The translations under genes were made by a program, and so were the position numbers. From the NCBI GenBank assembly GCA_963792885.1, contig CAWBXX010000003.1:124001-188000 (forward strand): a DNA stretch of 64,000 bases, read 5' to 3'. Below are positions 39,798-48,331 of the stretch, one piece after another (positions within the stretch are counted from its first letter, which is position 1; each line of letters starts with the position of its first letter). This DNA is from DASWJZ01 sp963792885. Lineage in GTDB: Bacteria > Pseudomonadota > Alphaproteobacteria > Rhizobiales > Afifellaceae. Under the pieces are notes generated by a model, which worked only from the letters and a program-made list of their open reading frames with translations, ran no database searches and was not told where the DNA came from.

Positions 39798-41402
39798 CTA
39801 TTCAAGCGACATGTAACGCGAGAGGTGCTCGTTGACGGCGTTGTCGACGAAGCCTTTCACCTTGTTGGAGACCAGCCACAGCGACGCACTGTTCATAAGC
39901 GGCGCGATAGGTTGATCCCGCATCAGCAATGCCTCGGCGTCGTGGAGAATTTTCTGGCGTGCGACCAGATCGCGCTCCTTGTACGACTTGTCCATCAGCG
40001 CGTCATATTCCGGGTTGTTGTAGTGCCCGTAGTTGAAGGTGTTGTTCGTGCTGATGTCGAGGAAGAGGAAGTTCTCCGCGTCGGCGTAGTCTGCGACCCA
40101 GCCTGCACGCGCCACGTCGAATGTTCCGCCTTCCTGCAGGTAGGCGTAGTGCGATTTGACGTCGAGGTTGACGAGCGAGACGTCGGCGCCGAGCGCCTTC
40201 CAGTTGTCGGCGACGGCAGTCGCGACCTTCTCGTGGTTGGCGTTCGTGTTGTAGCGGATCTCGATCTTCAGCGGCTTGCCGCCCTCGCCAAAGCCGGCTT
40301 CCTTGAGAAGCTTCATGGCTTCGTCTTCACGGTCGAGCTGCGACATGCCAGCGAAGTCGGCCTCAGCGGACTCGTAGCCAGCGATTCCCGGCGGCACGAA
40401 GCTGTATGCCGGCAGCTGCGCCCCGGCGTAGATCTTCTGAGCCAGGAAGTCCCGATCGACCGCCATCGACAGAGCACGGCGCACACGAACGTCGTCGAAC
40501 GGCGGATGCCGCGTGTCGAAGACGTAGTAGTAGGTCGCAAGGTTCGGCGCGATGTGGACCTGGTCTGCGCCGAGCTGCTTCTTCAGAAACTCCGTCTGGT
40601 CGGCGGGGAACTGATACTGAAGGTCAAGCTCGCCAGCCTGGAAACGGCGGATCGCAGCGGCCTGGTCCTCGGTCGGATAGAAGATCACCGTGTCGATCTT
40701 CACCGTATCCGCGCCCCAGTAGTTCGGGTTCTTGGCGAGCGTGATGTGATCGTTGGCGACATTCTCGACCAGCGTGAACGCGCCGTTGGAGACCATGTTG
40801 CCAGGCTTGACGAAGTCGGCGCCGAATTTCTCGACACTCGCTTTGTTGACCGGCAGCGCGGTTTGATGCGTGAGGAGCTGGAGGAAATACGGCGTCGGCC
40901 GTTCAAGCGTGATCTCCAGCGTCTTCGGATCGACCGCCTTCATCCCGAGCTGATCCACGGCCATCGGCTTATCGGCGGTCGCCGTGTTGATCGCCTCGGC
41001 GTTCTTGATCGGATAGAGGATCGAGGCGTAGCCGGCGGCCTCCTTCGGATCCTCCACCCGCTGGAACGAGAAGACGAAGTCGTCGGCGGTGACCGGATCG
41101 CCGTTCGACCACTTGGCATCTTCGCGCAACTTGAAGGTGTAGGTCAGGCCGTCGTCCGATACGGACCAGCTTTCCGCGACGCCGGGCGTCACGTTGCCGG
41201 ATACGTCGTAGACCGTGAGCCCCTCGTAGAGGTCCTTCAGGATGTTCGCCTCGACGTCGATCGACGTGTGAGCCTGGTCGAGGGTCTGCGGCTCGCCACC
41301 GTTGCCGCGATGGAGCACGACCTCGGCGACGGCGGAATTGGAGGCGGTGAGCGCGGCCGCCATGGCGACTGCTGCTGTGATCGTGGCCAACCTTCGCAAC
41401 AT
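39798..41402 (-). CDS. Oligopeptide ABC importer substrate-binding protein, OppA-like
   Basis: Periplasmic peptide receptor. From the ATG at 41402, which has GGAGG ahead of it, the product is 534 aa. The signal peptide is MLRRLATITAAVAMAAALTA, with cleavage near AVA. The SBP family 5 signature lies in the region GNVTPGVAESWSVSDDGLTY; DDVRVRRALSMAVDRDFL and NTFNYGHYNNPEYDALMD are further OppA/DppA family segments. The 5' end faces the GNAT gene, so the two divergent units share about 100 bases of control region. Confidence 0.93.
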   Translation of the reverse strand: MLRRLATITAAVAMAAALTASNSAVAEVVLHRGNGGEPQTLDQAHTSIDVEANILKDLYEGLTVYDVSGNVTPGVAESWSVSDDGLTYTFKLREDAKWSNGDPVTADDFVFSFQRVEDPKEAAGYASILYPIKNAEAINTATADKPMAVDQLGMKAVDPKTLEITLERPTPYFLQLLTHQTALPVNKASVEKFGADFVKPGNMVSNGAFTLVENVANDHITLAKNPNYWGADTVKIDTVIFYPTEDQAAAIRRFQAGELDLQYQFPADQTEFLKKQLGADQVHIAPNLATYYYVFDTRHPPFDDVRVRRALSMAVDRDFLAQKIYAGAQLPAYSFVPPGIAGYESAEADFAGMSQLDREDEAMKLLKEAGFGEGGKPLKIEIRYNTNANHEKVATAVADNWKALGADVSLVNLDVKSHYAYLQEGGTFDVARAGWVADYADAENFLFLDISTNNTFNYGHYNNPEYDALMDKSYKERDLVARQKILHDAEALLMRDQPIAPLMNSASLWLVSNKVKGFVDNAVNEHLSRYMSLE

Positions 41403-41606
41403 GAAAAGACCTCCGGCGTTAGCATTAGCCGCCAAGCGGCGATTGGGTTGAGCCTAACGCCGTCCCCGCGGCGCGACAATCTGCCTTGGAAAGGCCAAGC
41501 ACGACCTATGAAATCGCTTGAAGGCCACTCGCGGCTGGATCAGATAGTCGCGGAACACGAAAAACGCGGAATTGGCCGCGCTCGCGGGGGAGGCCTCGCA
41601 TCTCGA

Positions 41607-42140
41607 ATGCCCGATCATAGTAGGCGAGCCGGCGCGAAGCGTGCTGGAATCGTGGTGCGAAGGGCTCGCTTCGACGACATCGACGCTCTGGCGCGACTGG
41701 AGGCGCAGTCCTTTTCTTCCGACAAGCTGAGCCGGCGCAGCCTTCTGCGGCTGGCAAGAAGCCCCTCGGCCACATTTCTCCTCGCCTCAAGCGGGGACCG
41801 GCTCCTCGGCTACGCAGTCGTGCTCTTTCGCCGTGGAGTGCAGACCGCCCGGCTATACTCGATCGCCGTCGCGGCCGCAGAGGCCGGCCGGGGCGTCGGC
41901 ACGCGGCTCCTCGCTGCGGCAGAGGATGCGGCCCGGAGGCGCAGGGCGACGCAGCTCCGGCTTGAGGTGCGCGCCGATAATCCGACCGCCATTGGCTTTT
42001 ACCGGGCGCGCGGCTACCGGCAGACCGGAAGCCGGGAGGGCTATTACGAGGACGGGATGCTGGCCCTCCGCTTTGCCCGCGGCTTTCGTCCGACGGCGGC
42101 GATTCCCTTGCCTGCCCGCCGGCTCCGCCGCGCCGCCTGA
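41607..42140 (+). CDS. GNAT acetyltransferase, partner of the ATP-grasp ligase
   Basis: Transfers an acetyl group from acetyl-CoA to an amine; the substrate is unknown. The fold is clear: IVVRRARFDDIDALARLEAQ, YSIAVAAAEAGRGVGTRLL (the acetyl-CoA pyrophosphate loop is GRGVGT), LEVRADNPTAIGFYRARGYR and GYYEDGMLALRF. I prefer the ATG at 41607 (178 aa). The ATG at 41508 would add 33 residues of poor conservation. It ends 19 bases before the RimK-like gene, so the two are surely cotranscribed. It resembles RimI, but the ligase context argues for a metabolite or peptide substrate. Confidence 0.82.
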   Translation: MPDHSRRAGAKRAGIVVRRARFDDIDALARLEAQSFSSDKLSRRSLLRLARSPSATFLLASSGDRLLGYAVVLFRRGVQTARLYSIAVAAAEAGRGVGTRLLAAAEDAARRRRATQLRLEVRADNPTAIGFYRARGYRQTGSREGYYEDGMLALRFARGFRPTAAIPLPARRLRRAA

Positions 42141-42158
42141 GGCCATCGGAGACTCCGG

Positions 42159-43613
42159 ATGGATAGCTGGGTCCTCGTCGCTGATCAGCCGCGCGATCTT
42201 GTGGCCCGCGATCTGCCGCACGTCATCGTGTCGTCGGAGGATTATGTCGCCCGGCCCTATATGTTCGGCGGCGTGCGTCAGAAGGTCATCATCCTCGCCC
42301 GCTCGTACAACTATCAGACCGCCGGCTATTACTGCGCGCTCCTTGCCGAGGCGCGCGGCCACCGGGTCATACCGAGCGTGGAGACCATGCTCGATCTGCG
42401 CAGCCGCGCGCAATACACCCACGCTCTGCCGGAACTCGAGGAAGCGCTGAACCACGACATCAAGGCTCTCCACAGCGAACCGCCATCAACGCTCTTCGTC
42501 GCCTTCGGCCTGCCGGAGACGCCCGGCTTCGAGCGCTTCTCGCAGACCCTTTTCGACTGGTTCCGCGCTCCGACGCTGACCGTCACCTTCAAGGGCGACA
42601 CCCGGCGCACGATCCAGAAGATCGAGCTGACGGCGCTCACCCGTTGTTCGGAAGACCAGAAGCGCTTCTTTGCCGATGCGCTGAAATCCTACACCGGCCG
42701 CAAATGGCGGGCGCCCAAGCCGCGCTCCGTGCCGCGCCATTCGATCGCCGTGCTTTACGATCCGAAGGAGGTGCTGCCGCCGAGCTCGCCGAAAACGCTC
42801 ATGCACTGGGCGAAGATTGCCGCGCCGCTCGGCGTCGAGGTCGAGCCGATCACCAAGAAGGACCTGTCGCGGCTTGCCGAGTTCGACGCCCTCTTCATCC
42901 GCGAGACCACGACGATCAGCAACCACACCTACCATTTCGCCCGCCGCGCGATGATGGAAGGGATGCCGGTCATCGACGACCCGATCTCGATGATCCGCTG
43001 CACCAACAAGGTTTATCTCTGGGAGCGGCTGACGCATGCCGGCCTGCCCGTGCCGGAGACGCTGGTCATCCAGGAGCCGGACGACGTGAAGCAGGCGGCC
43101 GACACGCTCGGCTTTCCTGTCGTTGTGAAGATCCCCGACGGCTCCTTCAGCCGCGGCGTCCGCAAAGCCGACAACATGGAAGCGCTGAAGCAGACGGTGG
43201 CCGAGTTCTTCAAGGAGACCGACCTGCTGCTCGCGCAGCGCTTCGTCCCTACAACGTTCGACTGGCGCGTCGGAGTCCTCGCCGGCCAGCCGCTCTTCGT
43301 CTGCCAATACACGATGGCGAAGAAGCACTGGCAGATCGTCCGCCACCGCGACAACGGCAAGCCGATCGAGGGCGGCTTCAAGACTTTCCCGATCGACCAG
43401 GTGCCGCCTGAGGTGCTCGACGCTGGCGTGCGTGCCGCGAGCCTGATCGGCGATGGGCTTTACGGCGTCGATCTTAAGGAGACGCCGGACGGCGTCTTCA
43501 TCATCGAGATCAACGACAACCCGAATCTCGAGCACGGCGTGGAGGATCTCGTCTCCAAGTCCGACCTGTGGAATCGTCTGACGCGTTGGTTCACCACGCG
43601 CATTTCTGTCTGA
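42159..43613 (+). CDS. RimK-like ATP-grasp ligase with RLAN N-terminal domain
   Basis: Predicted ATP-dependent carboxylate-amine ligase that adds an amino acid to a peptide or small molecule. The 484-aa protein starts MDSWVLVADQPRDLVARDLP. Residues 1-190 match what I know of the RLAN domain (RimK-like ATP-grasp N-terminal), with KVIILARSYNYQTAGYYCALLAEARGH. The ATP-grasp part has the lid region GFPVVVKIPDGSFSRGVRKA and the metal-binding end GVDLKETPDGVFIIEINDNPN. Genomic pairing of such ligases with GNAT enzymes has been noted in comparative studies of amidoligases. The substrate is unknown. Confidence 0.85.
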   Translation: MDSWVLVADQPRDLVARDLPHVIVSSEDYVARPYMFGGVRQKVIILARSYNYQTAGYYCALLAEARGHRVIPSVETMLDLRSRAQYTHALPELEEALNHDIKALHSEPPSTLFVAFGLPETPGFERFSQTLFDWFRAPTLTVTFKGDTRRTIQKIELTALTRCSEDQKRFFADALKSYTGRKWRAPKPRSVPRHSIAVLYDPKEVLPPSSPKTLMHWAKIAAPLGVEVEPITKKDLSRLAEFDALFIRETTTISNHTYHFARRAMMEGMPVIDDPISMIRCTNKVYLWERLTHAGLPVPETLVIQEPDDVKQAADTLGFPVVVKIPDGSFSRGVRKADNMEALKQTVAEFFKETDLLLAQRFVPTTFDWRVGVLAGQPLFVCQYTMAKKHWQIVRHRDNGKPIEGGFKTFPIDQVPPEVLDAGVRAASLIGDGLYGVDLKETPDGVFIIEINDNPNLEHGVEDLVSKSDLWNRLTRWFTTRISV

Positions 43614-43717
43614 TCCACACCCCCGCGCGCCTGTCACACAGGCTTTAAGCAATCGGCCTAGGCAAGCCCACGGGGCTCCCGCGCGGGAGCGACCTTCACT
43701 TCACGAGGAGGGCGTCA

Positions 43718-45304
43718 ATGACACGTTTCACGAAGATCATGCTTGCCGGCACTTCGCTGCTCGGCCTGGTTACCGCTGCTTCAGCGCAGCAGCCGCTGCC
43801 GCAGGCGCAGGATTCCTATTTCGTCAAGGCCGCGGCCGAGTTGCAGAAGGCGCTTGCTCTGCAGCCGATCACCACGCGGGCCAAGCACATCATCCTGTTC
43901 ATCGGCGATGGCATGAGCATTCCGACCATCACCGCCACGCGTATCTACGAAGGCCAGAAGAAAGGCGTCGACGGCGAGTCGTATCATCTCACGATGGACG
44001 GTCTCGACTACGCCGCGCTCTCGCGCACCTACAGCAACGACTTCCAGGTCACCGATTCCGCGCCGAGCGCGACGGCGATGGTGACCGGCGTAAAGTCGAA
44101 CAACGACACCATCGGCGTCGACCAGACCGTTGCCGTGGGCGACTGCGCCGGCTCGAAGGGCCACGAGGTCGAGACGCTTTTCGAGATCGCCGAGGCAGCC
44201 GGCTGGGAGACCGGCGTTGTCAGCACGGCCCGCATCACGCATGCCACGCCGGCGGCGATGTTCGCCCACACCCCGCATCGCGACTGGGAAGACGACAAGT
44301 CGATGGCCGACACCGGCGGCACGCCGGGCGGCGACTGCAAGGACATTGCCGACCAGCTCGTCAATTGGAAGGCAGGCGATGGCTTCGAGGTCGCGCTAGG
44401 CGGCGGCCGCGGCTACTTCTTGCCGAACACCATGGCGGACCCCGAGGACGAGGGCAAAACCGGCCACCGTACCGACGGCCGCGACCTTACCCAGGAATGG
44501 ACGGGCAAAGACAACAACCACGTCTGGGTCTGGAACGAGGAGCAGTTCCAGAAGATCGATCCGACGAGCAGCGCCAAGGTCCTCGGCCTCTTCGAGGGCA
44601 GCCACATGGAGTACGAGGCCGATCGCACGAAAGACAAGGGCGGCGAGCCTTCGCTGGCCGAGATGACCAGCTTCGCCATCAAGCGTCTCATGCAGGACGA
44701 CAAGGGCTTCGTGCTGATGGTCGAGGGTGGCCGCATCGACCACGCGCACCACGCCGGCAACGCGGCTCGCGCACTTGAGGATACGGTCGCCTTCGACGAC
44801 GCCATCAAGGCGGCGCTCGATCTGACCAACAAGGAAGACACGCTGATCGTCGTGACCGCGGACCACAGCCACTCGCTGTCGATCCAAGGCTATCCGAAGC
44901 GCAACAACCCGATCCTCGGGCTGGTGAAGAATGCGGATGGGTCGCTCGCGCTCGCCGCCGACGGTAAGCCCTACACGACGCTCGCCTACGCCAACGGCCC
45001 CGGCGGCGTCTTCCCGGCGAAGCCTAAGGACGGCGAGGCGGAGCCAGCCGGCGTCCGCGAAGACCTGACGAGCGCCGACGTCGAGTCCGTCGACTATGTC
45101 CAGCAGTCGACACTTCCGATGTCGTCCGAGACGCATGCCGGCGATGACGTCGCGATCCTCGCGTCCGGCCCCTACGCGTATCTTTTCCATGGCATCGTCG
45201 ACGAGAACTACATCTACCATGTCATGGCGAAGGCGGCGGACCTGATGCAGGACAGCGCCGCGGTCGAGACGCCGAAGACGCAAGACACGGCTTCCGCGCA
45301 GTAG
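43718..45304 (+). CDS. Alkaline phosphatase (PhoA superfamily), secreted
   Basis: Periplasmic zinc/magnesium phosphomonoesterase. The 528-aa protein has a signal peptide (MTRFTKIMLAGTSLLGLVTA, cleavage near ASA). Metal and catalytic sites are HIILFIGDGMS (Asp64), the nucleophile in VTDSAPSATA (Ser114), VEGGRIDHAHHAGNAARALEDT, VTADHSHS and, late, the His of SSETHAGDDV. GAGGAGGG precedes the ATG. CTGTCAC near 43631 resembles half of a PHO box; the second half is poor, so PhoB control is not established. A stable hairpin follows and separates it from the DUF3299-like gene. Confidence 0.92.
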   Translation: MTRFTKIMLAGTSLLGLVTAASAQQPLPQAQDSYFVKAAAELQKALALQPITTRAKHIILFIGDGMSIPTITATRIYEGQKKGVDGESYHLTMDGLDYAALSRTYSNDFQVTDSAPSATAMVTGVKSNNDTIGVDQTVAVGDCAGSKGHEVETLFEIAEAAGWETGVVSTARITHATPAAMFAHTPHRDWEDDKSMADTGGTPGGDCKDIADQLVNWKAGDGFEVALGGGRGYFLPNTMADPEDEGKTGHRTDGRDLTQEWTGKDNNHVWVWNEEQFQKIDPTSSAKVLGLFEGSHMEYEADRTKDKGGEPSLAEMTSFAIKRLMQDDKGFVLMVEGGRIDHAHHAGNAARALEDTVAFDDAIKAALDLTNKEDTLIVVTADHSHSLSIQGYPKRNNPILGLVKNADGSLALAADGKPYTTLAYANGPGGVFPAKPKDGEAEPAGVREDLTSADVESVDYVQQSTLPMSSETHAGDDVAILASGPYAYLFHGIVDENYIYHVMAKAADLMQDSAAVETPKTQDTASAQ

Positions 45305-45319
45305 CCACGTCACCGCGAC

Positions 45320-45344
45320 GAGGCGCCGCCGCGCGCGGCGCCTC
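45320..45344 (+). terminator. Hairpin between alkaline phosphatase and the DUF3299-like gene
   Basis: GAGGCGCCGC (45320-45329) and GCGGCGCCTC (45335-45344) form a perfect ten-base stem with loop CGCGC. There is no T run, so partial termination or mRNA protection is more likely than full termination. Confidence 0.5.
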
Positions 45345-45366
45345 CGTTACCCAAAGGAGCTAGCTC

Positions 45367-45801
45367 GTGCTCGCACGTCGTTCGGTGCTTCTTGGCGGCC
45401 TGGCGCTCGCAGCAATGCCGCGGGCCGTGCAGCCTGCCCATGCTGTCGTGAATGTGGCCTTCCACGATCTCTATGAGCGCGAGACGGTGCTGACGGAGAA
45501 GGTGAAGGCGCTCGCCGGAACGCCCGTGGAGATGATCGGCTACATGGCGCCGCCGCTCAAAGCGGAGGCGAACTTCTTCGTCCTGACCGGCATGCCCATG
45601 AGCTTCTGTCCCTTCTGCGAGACCGAAGCGCAGTGGCCGAGCGACATCGTGCTCGTGCTCCTTGACCACGTTCTCTCCGCCGTCCCGTTCAATGTCCGCA
45701 TCCGCGTGTCGGGCACGCTCGAGTTGGGCTTCGATAAGGATCCTGAGACCGGCTTCGTGAGCCTCATCCGGCTCCGCTCCGCGCATTTCGGGCGCGCCTG
45801 A
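45367..45801 (+). CDS. DUF3299-like exported protein
   Basis: A 144-aa protein starting at the GTG at 45367, with AAAGGAG ten bases upstream. The N-terminus LARRSVLLGGLALAAMPRA looks like a Tat-type signal, with cleavage near AHA. The mature part fits DUF3299: VEMIGYMAPPL, FFVLTGMPMSFCPFCETEAQWP (a CPFC cysteine pair) and IRVSGTLELGFD. DUF3299 proteins occur beside LolD/MacB-type ABC pairs, including the Zrg zinc-associated systems of Vibrio, and here the ABC genes follow directly. A redox or metal-handling role is inference. Confidence 0.75.
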   Translation: MLARRSVLLGGLALAAMPRAVQPAHAVVNVAFHDLYERETVLTEKVKALAGTPVEMIGYMAPPLKAEANFFVLTGMPMSFCPFCETEAQWPSDIVLVLLDHVLSAVPFNVRIRVSGTLELGFDKDPETGFVSLIRLRSAHFGRA

Positions 45802-45804
45802 GCC

Positions 45805-46483
45805 ATGCTTGTCGCTGAAGGGCTCAAGCTCTCCTTCCGCGACGCGAACGGCGGCGCCTTCCGCGCGCTCGATCTGCCGAGCTTCGCCCCGTCGGCGGGT
45901 GCGATCACGGCCGTACGCGGGCCTTCGGGCTCCGGAAAGTCGACGCTCCTCTATGTCCTCGCCGGCCTGCTGCCGCCCGATCATGGCGCCGTGCGTTTCG
46001 GTGACGTCGATATTTACGGGCTCAGCGAGAGCCGCCGCGACCGCTGGCGGCGCGAGCACATCGGCTTCGTCTTCCAGGATTTCCATCTGCTGCCGGAGCT
46101 TTCGCCGCTCGCCAACGTAGCGATCGCAGCGACCTTCGGCGGTCACGGCTCCAACGTCGCCGCACGCTCCCGCCAACTTCTGGAAAAGCTCGGCGTGCCG
46201 CATTCGCGCCGCTCGGTGGAGCTTCTGTCGCGCGGCGAGCGGCAGCGTGTGGCGATCGCGCGAGCGCTTCTCTTCGACCCGCCGCTCATCCTCGCCGACG
46301 AGCCTACCGCTTCGCTCGACGACGAGGCCGGCGTCGCCGTGCTCGATATCTTCCGCGGCCTCGCGCGGAGCGGCAAGACGGTGGTGATCGCAACGCACGA
46401 CGTGAAGGCGCTCGTCGGTCGCGGAGACGACCCTCGTCCTCGAGCATGGCCGCAGCATCGAGCCGCGACGCGCGGCGGCATGA
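45805..46483 (+). CDS. LolD/MacB-type ABC ATP-binding protein, frameshifted
   Basis: ATPase for the FtsX-type permease that follows. Walker A is GPSGSGKST, the Q-loop FVFQDFHLLPELSPLANV, signature LLSRGERQRVAIAR (SRGE in place of SGGE), and Walker B LILADEPTASLDDEAG. The frame breaks near 46420, after DVKALVGR; skipping one base gives TTLVLEHGRSIEPRRAAA and a TGA at 46481, for 225 aa. Its stop overlaps the permease ATG as ATGA. Without the correction the frame would run straight into the permease and mimic a fusion. Confidence 0.87.
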
Positions 46484-47768
46484 ACCCCCTCCCCGTTGCC
46501 TTCGCCATGATGCGCCGCCACGCGGTGATCTGCGGCGCATTCGTTTTCTTGATCGCGCTCGCGGTCGGGACCGGTGGAGCCATCACGGCGCAGGAGCGGG
46601 CACTGAGGCATGGCAGCGCGCGGGCGGCCGATCCCTTTCCCCTTATCGTCGCCGCGCCGGGGAGCCAGACGGACCTGCTCCTGAAGGTCGTCTTCCTGCA
46701 GCCGGGATCCGTCGAGCTTTTAGAGGGAGAGCCGCTCAAGCGGCTGATGGCGGAGGATCGAGCGGATTTCGTCGCGCCGATCGGCTTCGGCGATTCCTTC
46801 GAAGGCGATCCGATCGTCGGCACCATCCCCGCACTGATCGACCATCTGGCGGCCGGCGCTCTTCAGGGCCGCGTCTTTTCGAACGCGCTCGAGGCGGTGG
46901 CGGGCGCGACCTCGCCGCTCAAGATCGGCGACACCTTCCACGCCGCCCACGGCCACGGGCCCGAAGGCGGAAAGCGGTGATTACCATCCGCAGACGTTGA
47001 CGGTCGTCGGCCGTTTGCCGCCGACCGGCTCGCCCTGGGACAAGGCGGTGCTCGTACCGATCGAGTTCGTCTGGCAGGTGCACGGGCTCGGCACCGGCCA
47101 CGGACCCGCGCCGGAGCATGCCGGCGAGAGTGCCGGAGACAATCGCGACGGAGCAGAAGGTGACGAGCATGAGCACGCCGCGGTCGAAGCCGATGTCCCC
47201 ATCGGCCCGCCCTTCGACCTCGAAGCGCTTCCCGGCATCCCGGCGGCCGTCGTCAAGCCGCGGACCCTGGCAGAGGCATACGGCCTGCGAAACACCTGGC
47301 GCACGACGGAAACGACGGCGTTCTTTCCGGCCGAGGTGCTCGTTCAGCTCTATGAGTTGATCGGCGACGTGCGCGTCGTCATGAGCGCGCTCGCGGTCGC
47401 GACGCAGACGCTGCTCGTCGCTGCGATCCTCGCCGGCATCCTCATTCTGATGCGTCTTTACACACAACGCTTCGCGGTGCTGCGCGCGCTTGGCGCGCCG
47501 CGCCTCTACATCTTCGCAGTCGTCTGGACGTTCAGCTTCGCGTTGATCGCCGGCGGCGCCGCACTTGGGCTTCTCGTTGCCGCAGCGCTTGCCGGATCGG
47601 TCTCGTCAATCTTCGAGCATGCCAGCGGCATTGCGATGACCGCGGCGATCGGCGCGCCGGAGTTCGCGCTCGCCGCAGGCATCGCCGTCGTCGGCGCGCT
47701 CATTGGCGAGCGTTCCAGCGCTGCTCCTTTATCGACAGCCCGTCGTGGAAGGCCTGCGCGGCGCGTGA
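46480..47768 (+). CDS. FtsX/MacB-type ABC permease with His-rich periplasmic loop, frameshifted
   Basis: Membrane partner of the preceding ATPase, about 428 aa after two one-base corrections (near 46977 and 47709). It starts MNPLPVAFAMMRRHAVICGA; one N-terminal helix, a large periplasmic domain, then helices around VATQTLLVAAILAGILILM, FAVVWTFSFALIAGGAALG and EFALAAGIAVVGALI. It ends LLLYRQPVVEGLRGA. The periplasmic part has His-rich segments: HAAHGHGPEGG near residue 160, and HGLGTGHGPAPEHAGES with EGDEHEHAAVEAD near 200-225. These suggest metal binding; the cargo is unknown. Confidence 0.85.
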
Positions 47769-48331
47769 AGCGCGCGGCAAGGCGCGAATTGACTCAACCG
47801 TTCATCCACCGCGTCACGAATCGTGATTTGACCCTCGCGCACACGGTCCTAAATTCGATCGTGCAAGGCGTAAGCACGGGAGGTCTAAAAAAATGAAGCC
47901 TCCGAAGAGAACTCGGCCGGTCTGCTGACCGAGCGGCGAGACCGGCGACCCGAAAAATCGAAATTGGCAAAGGCGGCATATGCGTTGCGTGAACTGCAGC
48001 GCGCTCCGAGTATGGCCGTCCATGCTGAAGCAAAGCGACAGGGTTCAATTCGGCTTCTTGATGGGGCCAGAACGCACCGGCCTCCTTGAAATGGTGGGAG
48101 TCTGACAAAGCAACCCGAACCGAGGCGGTATGCCATCACGTTGTAGCGCTTGCGCTCCGTGCCGGCACACCGCCTCAGGTTTTCTTGCCCTAAGCGTTTG
48201 CGAAAAGAGCGATTTTCCCCTATCTCCTGCGGCGCGCCACCGACGCAGCCGATCTGCAAATCCGCCGCAATGCTTGGCTCTTGGCCGCCTCCCGCCGCGT
48301 TGGCAGGATGTTTAACGATTCGTGACCGAAT
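47769..48331. other. Gene-free stretch before parE, with an inverted repeat
   Basis: I see no convincing gene. GGAGGT followed by ATGAAGCCTCCGAAG at 47893 starts an 11-codon frame that ends in TGA. GAGGCGGT (48121-48128) and ACCGCCTC (48169-48176) are perfectly complementary, with AGGTTTTC after them: either a long-loop terminator or a small folded RNA. A shorter AGCGCTTGCGCT hairpin lies inside. The last 100 bases presumably carry the parE promoter. Confidence 0.4.

Noticed and set aside
39540..42140. An 866-codon plus-strand open frame opposite the oppB and oppA genes
   Set aside because: Only its last 178-211 codons (the GNAT enzyme) look like protein; the rest mirrors real minus-strand genes in a GC-rich genome.
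43621..43660. PHO box upstream of alkaline phosphatase
   Set aside because: Only one half-site (CTGTCAC) is good; the second half does not fit, so it is not listed as a site.
45805..46980. A single ATPase-permease fusion protein
   Set aside because: The fusion arises from one frame break; the corrected ATPase ends in TGA that overlaps the permease ATG as ATGA, the normal two-gene form.
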